Source: Primulina eburnea
Taxonomy: Eukaryota > Streptophyta > Magnoliopsida > Lamiales > Gesneriaceae
Assembly (NCBI RefSeq): GCF_022965805.1
Contig: NC_133110.1
Location: forward strand, 31,806,790-31,870,789
DNA length: 64,000 nt
Direction of reading: 5' to 3'
The notes beneath the pieces are model-generated. The model searched no databases, was not told the origin of the DNA, and saw only the letters and a program-made list of their open reading frames with translations. Numbering within the stretch: the stretch's first letter is position 1; every line of letters starts with the position of its first letter. A program made the position numbers and the translations under genes. Positions 36,270-48,359 of the stretch are shown here, piece after piece.

Positions 36270-36740
36270 GGAAAACTAGAGTCGGACTATAAAGTTTAAA
36301 TAAATCGAGTCGATTTTTGAGTTTTTTTCGAGTCGGATCGAAAAATATTTGATTTGTATCCGAATTTCTCAAATTCGAGTTGAATTTAAATATGTTTTAA
36401 ATTTTTTCAAGTCCAACTCGAATCTAAATTATTTTATTCGTAGTTGAGCCGCTCGCGAGGTTTAGTATTTTATTAATCTAATATAATTATATATTAAATA
36501 ACTAAATTTCGAACCTTTCGATTATTTATTTTTTAACAATATTCAAATATTTCATGAACATGTTCGAATATTTCGAACCCAACTCAAACTCGAGCTTTTA
36601 TTCGAATCGAATTCGAGCCAAAAATTTTAAAATTTTTGAACTTCGAATCTAGCTCGAATCTAACAAATTCGAGACTTCAAATTTTCGTCATATTTTTCTC
36701 GATTCGGTTCGTTTATACTCCTAATCGAGACTAGACCTGT
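36270..36740. repeat. TCGA/TTCGAA-rich repeat, possible hAT-type MITE
   Basis: Contains many copies of TTCGAG/CTCGAA and TTCGAAT in both orientations over about 470 bases, next to AT-rich spacers. This resembles non-autonomous elements with many subterminal motifs, but no clear ends or target duplication were found. Confidence 0.35.
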
Positions 36741-37246
36741 CATGATTCGGATATTTCTTCAAGTTTTTTTTAAAATAAAAATATTTTTTTTAAAAAAAAA
36801 GCATGTTGAACCGGATCGGAATCCAACGATTAACTAGACTCAAACTCAGCCTGTAACCAGACCGACCCGTGGCCAAGTATAGTAGGGACCGATAAGGACC
36901 AAAGAAAATATATGCAAGGCCATAAAATTGTGGATCCAGGGATGATTAATCTTCATAATATCTAATAAATATTTTAGTTGATTTTGACGATATCATCTTA
37001 TATACTATTTGAGACTGTACACATGCCTAAAGTGTTAATGTTTCAATGGATCTCTCACATTGTTAATTCCTGCCAATTTATAGAAATTGAAAATGTGACT
37101 TTGTTTCTAATTCAATAATAGGATCAAACACTCGTCGTTTTATCAAAAAATTTGATTCTATAATTGATCTCACAGAATTATCGTTTGTCCACAATAAGTT
37201 CTCCTAACATCAAAAATCGAAACTATATACATACTCTTTTTCAAAT

Positions 37247-37433
37247 TTGAATAGGTCTCTTGTGAGACAGTCTAACGAATCTTTATCTGTGAGACGGGTC
37301 CACCCTACCGATATTCACAATAAAAAGTAATAATCTTAATATAAAAAGTAATACTTTTTCATAGATGACCCAGATAAGATATCCGTCTCGTAAAATACGA
37401 TTTACGAAACCGTCTCACACAATTTTTTGTCTT
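37247..37433. repeat. MITE-like repeat, copy 2
   Basis: Second copy of the 35016-35180 family, with ggtctcttgtgagacagtct at the left and accgtctcacacaa at the right. Lies just left of the Copia element at 37454. Confidence 0.65.
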
Positions 37434-37453
37434 CAAATTTTATAAGCACTCAG

Positions 37454-37926
37454 TGTTGGAATTAGTTTGTGGGCTCATATAATTTAATTAATTGTACATG
37501 GACAAGCTATCTAATAAAGAACCCAATAAAGTGATCTAATTAATTATGGGTTTCCAAAGTATTAAATAAATTGGTATGGTTCACCTTATGTGTAGAAACT
37601 CAGCCCAATTAGGTTTTCTATTATGGGTTGAAAACTGCTAAGGTTATATAAAGTTATGGTCCCCAAGGCACAGAGAACACAACACAGAATATATACGGCA
37701 CACATATTCTAGATCTCTATCCTTCTCCCATCAAAGGCAAGAATAAGGTGGTCAATTTTCTGTTGTCTTGGAAGATATGTAACTCTAACGCTAGATCAAT
37801 CAATGAATTCTGGTACGTGTTTACTGTTATTTATATTTTCTGATAATTCGACATGAATTCCTGGCGTGTTGTGATATATGGATTTAATCACATTATTTAT
37901 AGATTTATTTTATTAATTCTCCAACA
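37454..37926 (+). repeat. 5' LTR of the degenerate Copia element
   Basis: 473 bp, TGTTGGAATTAG to CTCCAACA. TATA box tatataaa at 37645-37652. Confidence 0.85.
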
Positions 37927-38482
37927 AATAGTATCAGAGCCACGTTCATATTGAATTATGAGAATTTTTGTTTATTGATAGATCGAAACAGAAAATTATG
38001 TTTTATTCTCAGATCTGAGACGATTTTCTTGTCTGTAAATTTTTTTGGATTCAGATCTGTTTTTTTTTTTAAATTTTTTTTTTTCTGAATTTAGATCTAA
38101 TAAATTCATGTTCTTTAGATATAGTATTTTAAAATTTTACATCCAAAATTCAGATTAATTTTTTGAAAAAAATTGGAAATTTGATTTTTCGAATTTGGAA
38201 TAGAGCCGCCGCATTTTAGGTCAATCAAACATTTTCCGGCCACTTTTTAGCGGCTATTGTTTGGGCGTTTTCTTGCCCATCTCCTGGCGCCCATATTAGT
38301 ATCATCTATCGATCGAAAACCGCCGCGACGTGATCGAATTTTGCGACTGAATAATGAAAAATCTGGCCGCCGCGAATTCCATCATTTTTGGAAGATTTCA
38401 GTCAAATTCAGAACTCTTGGTGGTCGGAGATGGTATATAAGGTGGTCGGCCGTGGTGAGGCGACGGCTGATAATGGTCTCCG

Positions 38483-39672
38483 TGTGAGAACCTGAAATTT
38501 CAGCATTACTTAGCAATTTACAGCAGCTAGTAATAATTGTAGCAGCTAGTAATATTCAGCAACAATGCTAAATTTTCAGCAGAAGCTAACAATTCTAGCA
38601 GCAACTAATAATTCAGAAGCTGGTATTTTCCAGCAGATAGAATCCAGCAGCAGAAGAGTACGAGATTCCAGCAGACAACAACTCCTGTTTCAGCTTAGAC
38701 TTGTAAGTGAAGCATCAACATAGAATAAAGACTGTTAATGGCAGATTATGGTTATTAATTGAGAGGGTAACAGTCAGAATTTAGCCTATAAATAACACTC
38801 TCAACTCTGAAATTGTTGTTACACAAGCATTGAGTTTTCACTTGAAAATTGAGCTAAGAGAGTGTATTTTTTAGCTGTAAAAACCAGTAGCAAGACAAGC
38901 AGATTCCAGATTTCAGCAACCGAAATTTCTAGCAAATTACGGTAAGTGGGCTTATGTATAAATGTCTTGAAAATTGTTTGATAATTCCTGTTTGAAGCCA
39001 AGTATTTGTATTTTGATCTCTAATTTCTGAAGCACTGAAACTTTGTGAATTAATGGTAGGAATATATATTCTGAACATTACTGATTACCGGCTTCACCTC
39101 TTAGAGGAGAGAACATATAGGGGACTGATATCAGTTTAGCCATGAAATTCACGAACGTACTCAGTGCTTACTTGTTAAATTTCTGATTACTGAATACTGA
39201 TTAATGAATACTGAATATTGAATATCAATTTTTGGTCTGAAAATAATAATTTCTGTATATTATTCGTATTACTGTTTCTGTTAAAAATGGTTTTGAAAAC
39301 TGAGAGTTATTCCCGCCTCCGCTTACTGAGTGACAACAATATCACTCACCCACCAAAAAATCTCAGATAAGAACGATGAAGAAAGGTTAGAAAAAGATGA
39401 GCTGAATCAGTTTTGGGGATGGTGAAGAAGAAGACTGTTATTTTCAGTTTTAGATTATGTTTTTCCGCTGCATCTGTAGAAGCAATGTTATGTCTATTTT
39501 ACATTTCCACTGTAAAACATTAGTGATTCGAGTTTGTATCAGACAATGAACTATTTCGTATTATGAATAAAAATACTGATTTATGAATTTTGTACTTTTG
39601 AGGCTTGTTGTTTTCGAATGTAAATTTGAGAGCAACGCCGGTGTCAACCAACCCCCGTCCCGGAGCGTGACA
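38483..39672 (+). repeat. 5' LTR of the degenerate Ty3 element
   Basis: TGTGAGAACCTG to GGAGCGTGACA. TATA box tataaata at 38787-38794, and a consensus splice donor g/gtaagt at 38941-38942, about 150 bases downstream. Confidence 0.88.
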
Positions 39673-40598
39673 TTGTAATGGTATCAGAGCAAAATCAGGT
39701 TTCATAATCTGGGGAGGAGGAACTAGAAATAATAAGTTCTAATAGGCTTCTGAAAATAAGTTCTGAAAATACTGTAATAGACTACTGAAAATAAGTTACT
39801 GTAATAGACTACTGAAATGATAGACTAACTACGTACAGTTAGGAAAATCAGTAGGGAAACAAATCAGAATACAGTAGAGCTCTGAGTGTTTCAGAAACAT
39901 GTCTAAAATAAAAAATAAAAAATTCAGTAGACCCAAAACCAGTAGCCTGAAACCAGAACCAATAGATGGGAACCAGTAGATCTGAATGCAGAAGACTGGG
40001 TCAGTAGACTCGGAATGCAGCAGACTGGTTCTAACAGTGCTGGAAAGCAGCAGACGGTACTGGAAAAGCAGCAGACTGATTGCAGTAGCATCAGAGTCGC
40101 AGTAGATAGGGAATTCCAGCAGGCGCATGTAGTAGTCCTTGCAAATAGGCATGGAAGTTGAGGTGTTTTTCGCGCAAACTTCAAACGGCCATAACTTTTG
40201 ATCCAGGAGTAATTTTTTTCTATTAAAAGCATGCGTTGGAAAGCTCTCGACGAGGAGAACCTAACCTAGAATGATTCTTCCGAGCACCATCGACAAACCC
40301 CAAAATCCTTCGTTAAGATAGTGATATCATCATTTCCGTAAAAATTTTCAAATTTTCGAAACTGTGAAGAATTTTCATTTTTAAATGGTTTAGTATTTTT
40401 GCACCAAATTTGGTACCATTCATGTTCTTGATATGAAGGATTTTTAGTACAATTTTCACGTAATTCTGAGACTGAAAAATTTTGAGCTATTTTCTGCTAT
40501 TGAATGTTATAAGTTTACTGATTCTATTCATTCCAGTACTTGACATATACTCTTGAGATCACTTCTGAACCTTGACTCTCATGTTTTGGATTTAGGAT

Positions 40599-41102
40599 AT
40601 GACTGACCATTGTAGCTACATTAAGAGCTTAGAGAGAAATCTACAGAAACTAAAGGAACATAACTACTGCTTAGAGTTGGACAAAGATGAATTACAATGT
40701 AGAGCAGAACACTTGAGAAGTGATGTCCAACGTTATGCTCACTATCTGCATGAAGCAGAAGAGAGGAATAGGAAGACTGAAGAGGAGTTTGAAACCTCCC
40801 AAGAGACTGTTGCAGAGTTCATCGAGCTACGTGATACATTAGTTGAAAAGATCCAAATACTTAAGGATCAAAATCACCAACTCGTGCACCGACATAATTA
40901 GTACAGTGAACAGACTGATGCTCATATTCAAGAGCTGCAGGATACTGTTGAAGTTCTTAGCGACCAGAATGGAGTTCTGCATGGTCATATTGAACATTTA
41001 CAAGCAATGACAGCCAACCAAGATGAACATGAAGAAGATCCAGAAGAAGTAGAAGATGATCCTATTGATTTGAATTTGAGATTAGGAGAAGTGATAGATT
41101 AG
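40599..41102 (+). pseudogene. Extra coiled-coil ORF upstream of gag, one in-frame stop
   Basis: Starts MTDHCSYIKSLERNLQKLKE, mostly charged heptad-like helix, then a TAG at 40899-40901 after LVHRHN. The same frame continues (YSEQTDAHIQELQDTVEVL) to an acidic tail (DEHEEDPEEVEDDPIDLN) and stops at 41100-41102, 167 codons in all. No enzymatic motif. Position and architecture match the intact ORF at 58605-59309 in the sister element: helix-rich body, acidic end, between LTR and gag. The ATG follows a tttag acceptor-like site. Function unknown; self-association is inferred from the coiled coil. Confidence 0.7.
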
Positions 41103-41317
41103 ACTATCAGTAGTAGTTCTTTGTAATGACAATTGCTCCATTTACATTTCTGTTTCATTTTCAAATTTCAGATGTAATTTCACTTTTGTGGAAATCAATA
41201 AAATTTATTTCTATCCATTGGTTTCATATTTAAATTTTGAGCAATTACTCTGTCATCGTGTTTCTTTTGTGTAGTCCATATCCTGCCATCAACCTTAGAA
41301 CTTTCGTATTGTAGGAA

Positions 41318-44300
41318 ATGGACGGAAGACCAGTAAGAAACAATCGCAACCCTCGTTACAACAACCGTAACAACAACCGTAATAACGAAGATGAACAACA
41401 ACCCCCACAACCATTGCCAGCAGTGGGCCTAAGTCAGGTGGACTTAATGGCTATAGCCACGATTTTGGCAACCACGCTGCAAGGGCTTGTCAACCCTAAT
41501 GCTAACCAGCCACCGCCACCACCTCCAGCTCAGAATGGGACTAAGCAGCATTATGAGTCCCTCCGAAGGGCAAGAGTCCCTAATTTCGATGGAAGCTCCG
41601 ATCCTTAGGTCGGACAAAATTGGATGAAAGAGGTGGAAAATCATCTTCTACTACTTGAGGTTCCACAAGGGATCAGAGTATATGTGATTACACCATTTCT
41701 TGTGGATAAAGCTGCCAAATGGTGGGAAGGAGTCTCACCAGCTATGCGAGGAACGGGACCTATCACCTGGCAAAGGTTCCGAGAGGCATTCCTGAGACAG
41801 TACTTCCCGACAGCAGTTCGAGTGCAGAAGCTATCAGAAATCTTGGTTCAAAAACCAAACATTACAGTGGTGGAGTATTCATCTAAGTTCCACTCATTGA
41901 GAACTTACTCCCCAACCATCATAGGAGACGAGGCCTTGAAGAAACATCGCTTCAAGAAGGGATTGAATAGCCGTATTCAATCTGCCCTTGCCGTTATAGA
42001 ACCCAATAGTTTTGATGAATTAATGGGAGCCGCCATCAGGGCTGAAAACGACATTAAGAGGCATGAATGCGAAAACAAACTCAAACGTCCTCAGCCAAGC
42101 CAGTACTAATCGGGCCAACAATTCAAGAGGCCTAGGTTTTCAAACAACCAATTCACCAGTGATCCATCCAAAGGAACCACTTCTTCTTCATCAAGCAAAG
42201 AGGGAGTCAAGTGCCAAAATTGTGGATTCACTCACACTGGTGAATGTCGTAAGAATTATGGATCTTGTTTTCGTTGTGGAAAGATGGGCCAACGCATTGC
42301 TCAGTGTCCTTTTCCAGATCCAAGAGATGGTCCAGCAGGCAGAACAACTCCAAACAAGCCTAAGGAGAACAAGCCAAATGCTCGAGTCTATGCTATCACT
42401 CAAGAAGAGGCTGACAACTCGAATGATGTCGTAGCTGATATCATTCTAATCAATAATATACCTGCTTATGTGTTATTTGATTGTGGTGCTACGCATTCAT
42501 TCATGTCTAAGAGATTTGCCAAGAAGTTAGGAGCTAAACCTGATAACTTAGAAGAACCATATAGAGTAGCAACTCCTGCAAATCGAATTTTAGAAACTCT
42601 AACTCTATATCGGGATATTAGTGTTCTCATAGAAGATCAGAACTTCAAGGCAAACATAATCCAACTAAACATGGTGGAATTCGACGTAATTCTTGGAATG
42701 GATTGGTTAGCCAAGAATCATGCTTTAGTAGACTGTCATGGAAAGATGGTAACCATCCAAGCTCTACACCAAGAGAAACTTTTATTTCATGGCAAGACAA
42801 AAGAACGAAAGACTCTTCTTTCTGCTTCTCAAACTTGGAAAGCCATGAAAAGTGGAGAAGAAGTTTACCTTGCTATGCTAAGCGAGGTAAAGGAAGGAAC
42901 CACACTGACACTGGAAGAGATTCCGGTAGTACAAGAGTTCCCGAATGTCTTTCCTAAAGAATACTCTGGCGAACTTCCCGATCGCGAAGTGGAATTTGAG
43001 ATTAATTTAGTGCCCAATGCTACACAAATCTCAAAAGCACCGTACCGAATGGCTCCGGTTGAGTTGAAAGAATTCAAAGAGCAACTTCAAGAAATGCTGG
43101 ATAAGAAGCAGATTCCACCAAGCACATCTCCGTGGAGAGCTCCTGTCCTATTTGTTAAACAGAAGGACGAAATCATGAGATTGTGTATCGATTACATAGA
43201 ACTGAATAAGATCACAATCAAGAATAAATACCTACTTCCAAGGATAGTGACTTGTTTGACCAACTCAAGGGAGCTACGGTCTTTTCCAAGCTTGATTTAA
43301 GGTCAGGCTACCACTAACTCATGGTCAAGACGGATGATATTCCAAAGACATCCTTCAGAACAAGGTATGAACACTATGAGTTTATGGTGATGGCGTTCGG
43401 ATTAACAAACGCTCCGGCAGTATTCATGGATCTCATGAACAGGGTGTTCAAGCCGTTTCTTGACAAGTTTGTTGTGGTATTCATTGACGACTGGTATATT
43501 CGTCAAGTGAGGAAGATCACAAAGAACATCTGCGTCTCACCCTCCAGACGCTGAGAGAAAAGGAACTTTACGCCAAGTTCAAGAAATGCGAATTTTGGCT
43601 AGAAAGCGTCACATTCTTGGGATACATAATATCAGCAGCAGGAGTATCGGTGGACCCTAAGAAAGTAGAGGCAATCTCAGATTGGCCTAGACCAAAGAAT
43701 GTGACAGAAATTCGAAGCTTCTTGGCACTCGCAGGCTATTATCGAAAATTTGTTGAAGGATTCTCTTCAATAGCCATGCCTCTCACTAAGCTCACATAGA
43801 AGAACTCTAAGTTTCAATGGAGTGAAAAATGTGAGCAAAGTTTCGAAACTTTGAAGAAGAAGCTGACCTCCACGCCAGTGTTGGTATTACCTATGGAAGG
43901 CAAAGACTTCACCATTTACAATGATGCATCTAAAGGAGGTTTAGGATGTGTACTCATGCAAGAGGGAAGGGTGATTGCATACGCGTTGAGACAATTGAAG
44001 CCGTATGAACAGAATTACCCAACACATGACCTCAAGCTAGCAACCGTGGTGTTTGCACAAAAGATTTGGAGACACTATTTATATGGTGCTAAGTGCGAAA
44101 TATTCACCGATTATCAAAGTCTCAAGTATTTGTTCACTCAAAAGGAACTAAATATGAGACAAAGACGGTGGATTGAACTCATGAAGGATTACGACTTGAC
44201 GATAAGCTACCATCCAGGCAAAGCCAACAAGGTAGCAGATGCTTTAAGTAGAAAGAATACAAGTAAGTTAATCCTGGCATCACTTTCAGCAAAAACTTAT

Positions 44301-45748
44301 ATTCGAGAGACAATCAAGATAAGTCAAGATAGAGATTCCGCTTTGGTGAAACTGAAGGAGTAAGCCAAAGAAGGGAAATCACCAGATTTCGAGACGGACA
44401 ACAAAGGAATCTTGTGGATGAAAGGACGATTTTGTGTACCAGAAATCGATAACCTTCGACAAGAAGTAATGTCTGAAGCACATAAGTCAAAATTTTCAGT
44501 TCATCCTGGCAGTACCAAGATGTACAGAGATTTGAAGAAAAATTGATGGTGGAGTGGAATGAAGATGGACGTGACAATGTTTGTTTCTAAGTGTCACGTG
44601 TGCCAACAAGTCAAAGCAGAGCACCAGAGACCTGGTGGACTTCTTCAACCATTGGAAATCACAGAATGGAAATGAGAACATATTTCCATGGATTTTGTAG
44701 TTGGTTTACCAATGTTGAGATAAGGTCATGACGAAATATGAGTAATCGTAGATAGACTCACAAAATCTGCGCATTTCTTACCTGTCCGTATGAATTATAA
44801 TTTGGAGAAGCTAGCCACCTTGTACATGAATGAGATCGTGCGATTACATGGAGTACCAGCTAGCATACTATCAGACAGAGATCCTAGATTTACATCTCGA
44901 TTTTGGAAGAGCTTTCAACAAACTATGGGGACTAAGGTTACTCTTAGTACGGCTTATCACCCTCTGACCGATGGCCAAACAGAGAGGACAATTCAAACTC
45001 TAAAAGATATACTGAGAGCATATGCTCTAGACTTCAGTGGTAATTGGAGCGAACATCTGCCCTTAATTGAGTTCGCTTACAATAATAGTAACCACAATAG
45101 TATTGGAATGGCACCATACGAAGCTTTGTATGGACGAAAGTGTCGATCACCACTGTATTGGGATGAAGTAGGGGAAAAAGCCATCGTTGGACCCGAACTG
45201 ATCTAAGAAACAGCGGATAAAGTTGCTATGATCAAAGAGCGACTAAAAGATGCACAAGATCGACAGAAAAGTTGGGCTGACATGAAAAGAAGGCCCGTGG
45301 AATTTGAAGTTGGAGAGAAGGCATATGTGAAAGTGTCACCCATGAAGGGTGTAATTCGATTCAATAAGGCTGGGAAACTAAATCCCAAATACGGCGGACC
45401 ATTTGAAAGTCTTGGAAAATGGGAACACTTGCTTATAGATTAGCACTTCCACCCGACATGTCAAGAATTCACAATGTATTCCACGTCTCGTAGCTGAGGA
45501 GATATATTTATGATCCAAGTCGTATTCTGGAAGCTGGACCACTTCTGGTCGAGAGCAATCTAAATGAAGAGATGAAATATGAAGAGATTCCGATTCAAAT
45601 TGTGGATAACAAAGACCAAGTACTGAGGAGACGGACTATTCCATATGTCAAAGTACAATGGTCCAACCACACCGAAAGAGAAGCTACTTGGGAGTTGGAA
45701 GAAAAGATGCGAGCACGATACCCTTATCTCTTTGAGGATCATGTATAA
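41318..45748 (+). pseudogene. Ty3 gag-pol, many stops and frameshifts
   Basis: Gag starts MDGRPVRNNRNPRYNNRNNN, with stops at 41606-41608 and 42107-42109. One zinc knuckle reads [14 protein letters not shown], with Gln in place of the metal-binding His. The protease motif [10 protein letters not shown] survives (about 42475). Reverse transcriptase has LCIDYIELN, and VFIDD is followed directly by a 4-base loss that shifts the frame. RNase H ([30 protein letters not shown]) is readable. Integrase is broken by in-frame stops, although LSDRDPRF and [12 protein letters not shown] remain. The C-terminal part (VQWSNHTEREATWELEE) is chromodomain-like and ends at a TAA at 45746-45748. Confidence 0.88.
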
Positions 45749-46973
45749 ACAAGTTTCAAGGACGAAACTTCTCATAAGGAGGGAGGGATGTGAGAACCTG
45801 AAATTTCAGCATTACTTAGCAATTTGTAGCAGCTAGTAAAAATTGCAGTAGCTAGTAATATTCAGCAACAATGCTAAATTTTCAGCAGAAGCTAACATTT
45901 CCAGCAGCAACAAATAATTCAGAAGCTGGTACTTTCCAGATAGAATCCAGCAGCAGAAGAGTACGAGATTCCATCAGACAACATATCTTGTTTCAGCTTA
46001 GACTTGTAACTGAAGCATTAACATGGAATAAAGGTTGTTAATGGCAGATTATGGTCATTAATTGGGAGGCTAACAGTAATAATTTAGCCATAAATAACAC
46101 TCTTAAGTCTCTGAAATTGTTGTTACACAAGCATTGAGTTTTCACTTGAAAATTGAGGTAGGAGTGTATTTTCGAGCTGTAAAAACTAGTAGCAAGACAA
46201 GCAGATTCCAGACTTCAGCAACCGAAATTTCTACCAAGTTACGGTAAGTGGGCTTATTTATAAATGTCTTGAAAACCGTTTGATAATTCCTGTTTGAAGC
46301 CAAGTATTTGTATTTTGATCTCTGATTTTTGAAGCACTGAAACTTAGTGAATTAATAGTAGGAATATATATTCTGAACATTACTGATTACAGATTACTGA
46401 TTACCGGCCTCACCCCTTAGAGGAGAGAACATATAGGAGACTGATATCAGTTTAGCCATGAAATTCACGAACGTGCTCAGTGCTTACTTGTTAAATTTCT
46501 GATTACTGAATACTAATTACTAATTACTGAATACTGAATATTGAATACCGATTTCTGTTCTGAAAATAATAATTTCTGTATATTATTCGTATTACTGTTT
46601 CTGTTAAAAATGGTTTTGAAAACTGGGAGTTATTCCCGCCCCCGCTTACTGAGTGACAACCATATCACTCACCCACCAAAACATCTCAGATAAAAACGAT
46701 GAAGAAATGTTAGAAGAAGAGGAGCAGAATTAGTTTTGGGATGCTAAAGAAGAAGACTGTTATTGTGAGGCCCGGGGCCGAAGAGGGCGGGGTGTGATCG
46801 CCGGTGCCATCAGTTGCACGGACAATGAGCGGCTTCTGGCAGGCTTCTAGGTGGAGGGAACATGAATGAACCGACCCATACGGGAATGAGATGGATTCCG
46901 TGAGTGTTCAATGTAATGGACTGTACAGTTGAAGAAGGGCTTAAAAGATTTGATGGGTACTACTCATATCACG

Positions 46974-47085
46974 ATGGTGCATCTTCTTTTCGGTAGCTCA
47001 TCACATAAGAACTCTAAAGTTAAGCGTGCTTGACTTGGGGCAATTTTGGGATGGGTGGCCTCTTGGGAAGTTTCCCAGGGTGCGT
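46974..47085 (+). ncRNA. 5S rRNA-like segment in the Cassandra 5' LTR
   Basis: Contains AGAACTC, AAGTTAAGCGTGCTTG (5S box A region) and GATGGGTGGCCTCTTGGGAAG (box C region), matching plant 5S rRNA with substitutions. In Cassandra this region carries an RNA polymerase III promoter. It is not a 5S gene: flanks and several stem positions differ. Confidence 0.85.
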
Positions 47086-47441
47086 GTGAGTGAGGACATA
47101 AGCACGCTGGAAAAACCCGTCTTGATACAGTGAGGACAGTCATCGAAACTGGGGCGTTACAGTTGGTATCAGAGCCGACCTCTCTTAGTACGGTGTGGTT
47201 CGGGGATGAACCAAACGGAAGCTGGTGGGCATGTGAGGTCCGGGGCCGAAGTAGGCGGTGGGTGATCGCCGGTGCCATCAGTTGCACGGACAATGAGCGG
47301 CTCCTGGAAGGCTTCTAGGTGGAGGGAACATGAATGAACCGACCCACACGGGAATGAGAGGGATTCCGTGACTGTTCAATGTAATGGACTCTACAGTTAA
47401 AGAAGGGCTTAAAAGATTTGATTGGTATTACTCATATCACG

Positions 47442-47553
47442 AAGGTGCATCTTCTTTTCGGTAGCTCATCACATAAGAACTCTAAAGTTAAGCGTGCTTG
47501 ACTTGGGGCAATTTTGGGATGGGTGACCTCCTGGGAAGTTTCCCAGGTTGCGT
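47442..47553 (+). ncRNA. 5S rRNA-like segment in the Cassandra 3' LTR
   Basis: Second copy, with GATGGGTGACCTCCTGGGAA, closer to the 5S consensus than the copy in the 5' LTR. Confidence 0.85.
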
Positions 47554-48359
47554 GTGAGTGAGGACATAAGCACACTGGAAAAACCCGTCTTGATATAGTG
47601 AGGACAGTCATCGAATCTGGGGCGTTACAGTTATTTTCAGTTTTAGATTATGTTTTTCCGCTGCATCTGTAGAAGCAATGTTATGTCTGTTTTACATTTC
47701 CGCTGTAAAACATTAGTGATTCGGGTTTGTACCAGACAATGAATTATTTCGTATTATGAATAAAAAGACTGGTTTCTGAATTTTATACTTCTGAGGCTTG
47801 TTGTTTTCGAATGTAAATTTGAGAGCAACGCCGGTGTCAACCAACCCCCGTCCCGGGACGTGACACTCCGTCGACTGTTTTGGCCGGAGTTGGTGGCGCC
47901 GGCGGTTTTAAAGGTTAGGGTTAGGGTTTCGAATTTGGGTATTTTTTGATTGAATTTAAGGCCTTGTTTGTTTATCAAAATTTTGAAATCCAGAATTTTG
48001 ACCTTTTATTAATTTTTTGACTTCTGCAATTCTGATTTGTGAAAATTAAATTCATCCATTTCAAAATTTAATTGCATGAAATAAAATTAATATGAAGTTA
48101 TTGATTATTTTAACGCCTCTGTTTATTTCGATAAAATATTTGTGGATGAATAATTATGAGGTGCAAATATTTTATTTCTCGCAAATTTGGTCTTCATGCT
48201 TTATTTGGCCCAATTAAAGTAAATTAAATTTTCTTGTGAAAATTTTAGTTAAGTTGATATCTTGTATCTCAAATTTGGTTAAATTAAAATTACATGTTAA
48301 TAAAGTGATTTTTTGAGATATGTATATATTGTTCAAGTTCAAAATAAATTGTGTTTCAA

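Larger units (their letters stand above)
34877..37448. other. AT-rich intergenic region upstream of the expansin
   Basis: About 2.6 kb without credible genes. It holds two MITE-like repeats, a TA microsatellite and a TCGA-rich repeat, listed separately. Otherwise featureless AT-rich DNA. Confidence 0.6.
46764..47629 (+). mobile_element. Cassandra TRIM retrotransposon, complete
   Basis: Two LTRs of 398 bp (46764-47161 and 47232-47629), starting TGTGAGG(C/T)CCGGGGCC and ending GGGGCGTTACA, around an internal region of only 70 bp that begins with the tRNA-iMet primer site ttggtatcagagcc. Target duplication gttat at 46759-46763 and 47630-47634. Size, absence of coding sequence and a 5S-rRNA-like segment in each LTR are the defining traits of Cassandra, which is moved by enzymes of other elements. 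Confidence 0.93.
38483..47865 (+). mobile_element. Ty3-type (chromovirus-like) element with extra 5' ORF, degenerate
   Basis: Inserted in the Copia leader with target duplication ctccg (38478-38482, 47866-47870). LTRs 38483-39672 (1190 bp) and 45789-47865; the latter is enlarged by a Cassandra element. Primer site tggtatcagagc at 39679-39690, polypurine tract aaggagggaggga before 45789. Order on plus: leader, coiled-coil ORF, gag, protease, reverse transcriptase, RNase H, integrase, chromodomain-like tail. Closely related in gag-pol to the element at 56529-64000, but with different LTRs and many more breaks. Confidence 0.92.
45789..47865 (+). repeat. 3' LTR of the degenerate Ty3 element, enlarged by an insertion
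   Basis: Collinear with the 5' LTR as 45789-46763 plus 47635-47865; the 866 bases between them, plus one target copy, are the Cassandra element. Confidence 0.88.

Noticed and set aside
46974..47553. Possible tandem 5S rRNA genes
   Set aside because: The 5S-like parts are embedded in 398-bp LTRs with a primer site and target duplication, which defines Cassandra; sequence departs from true 5S.
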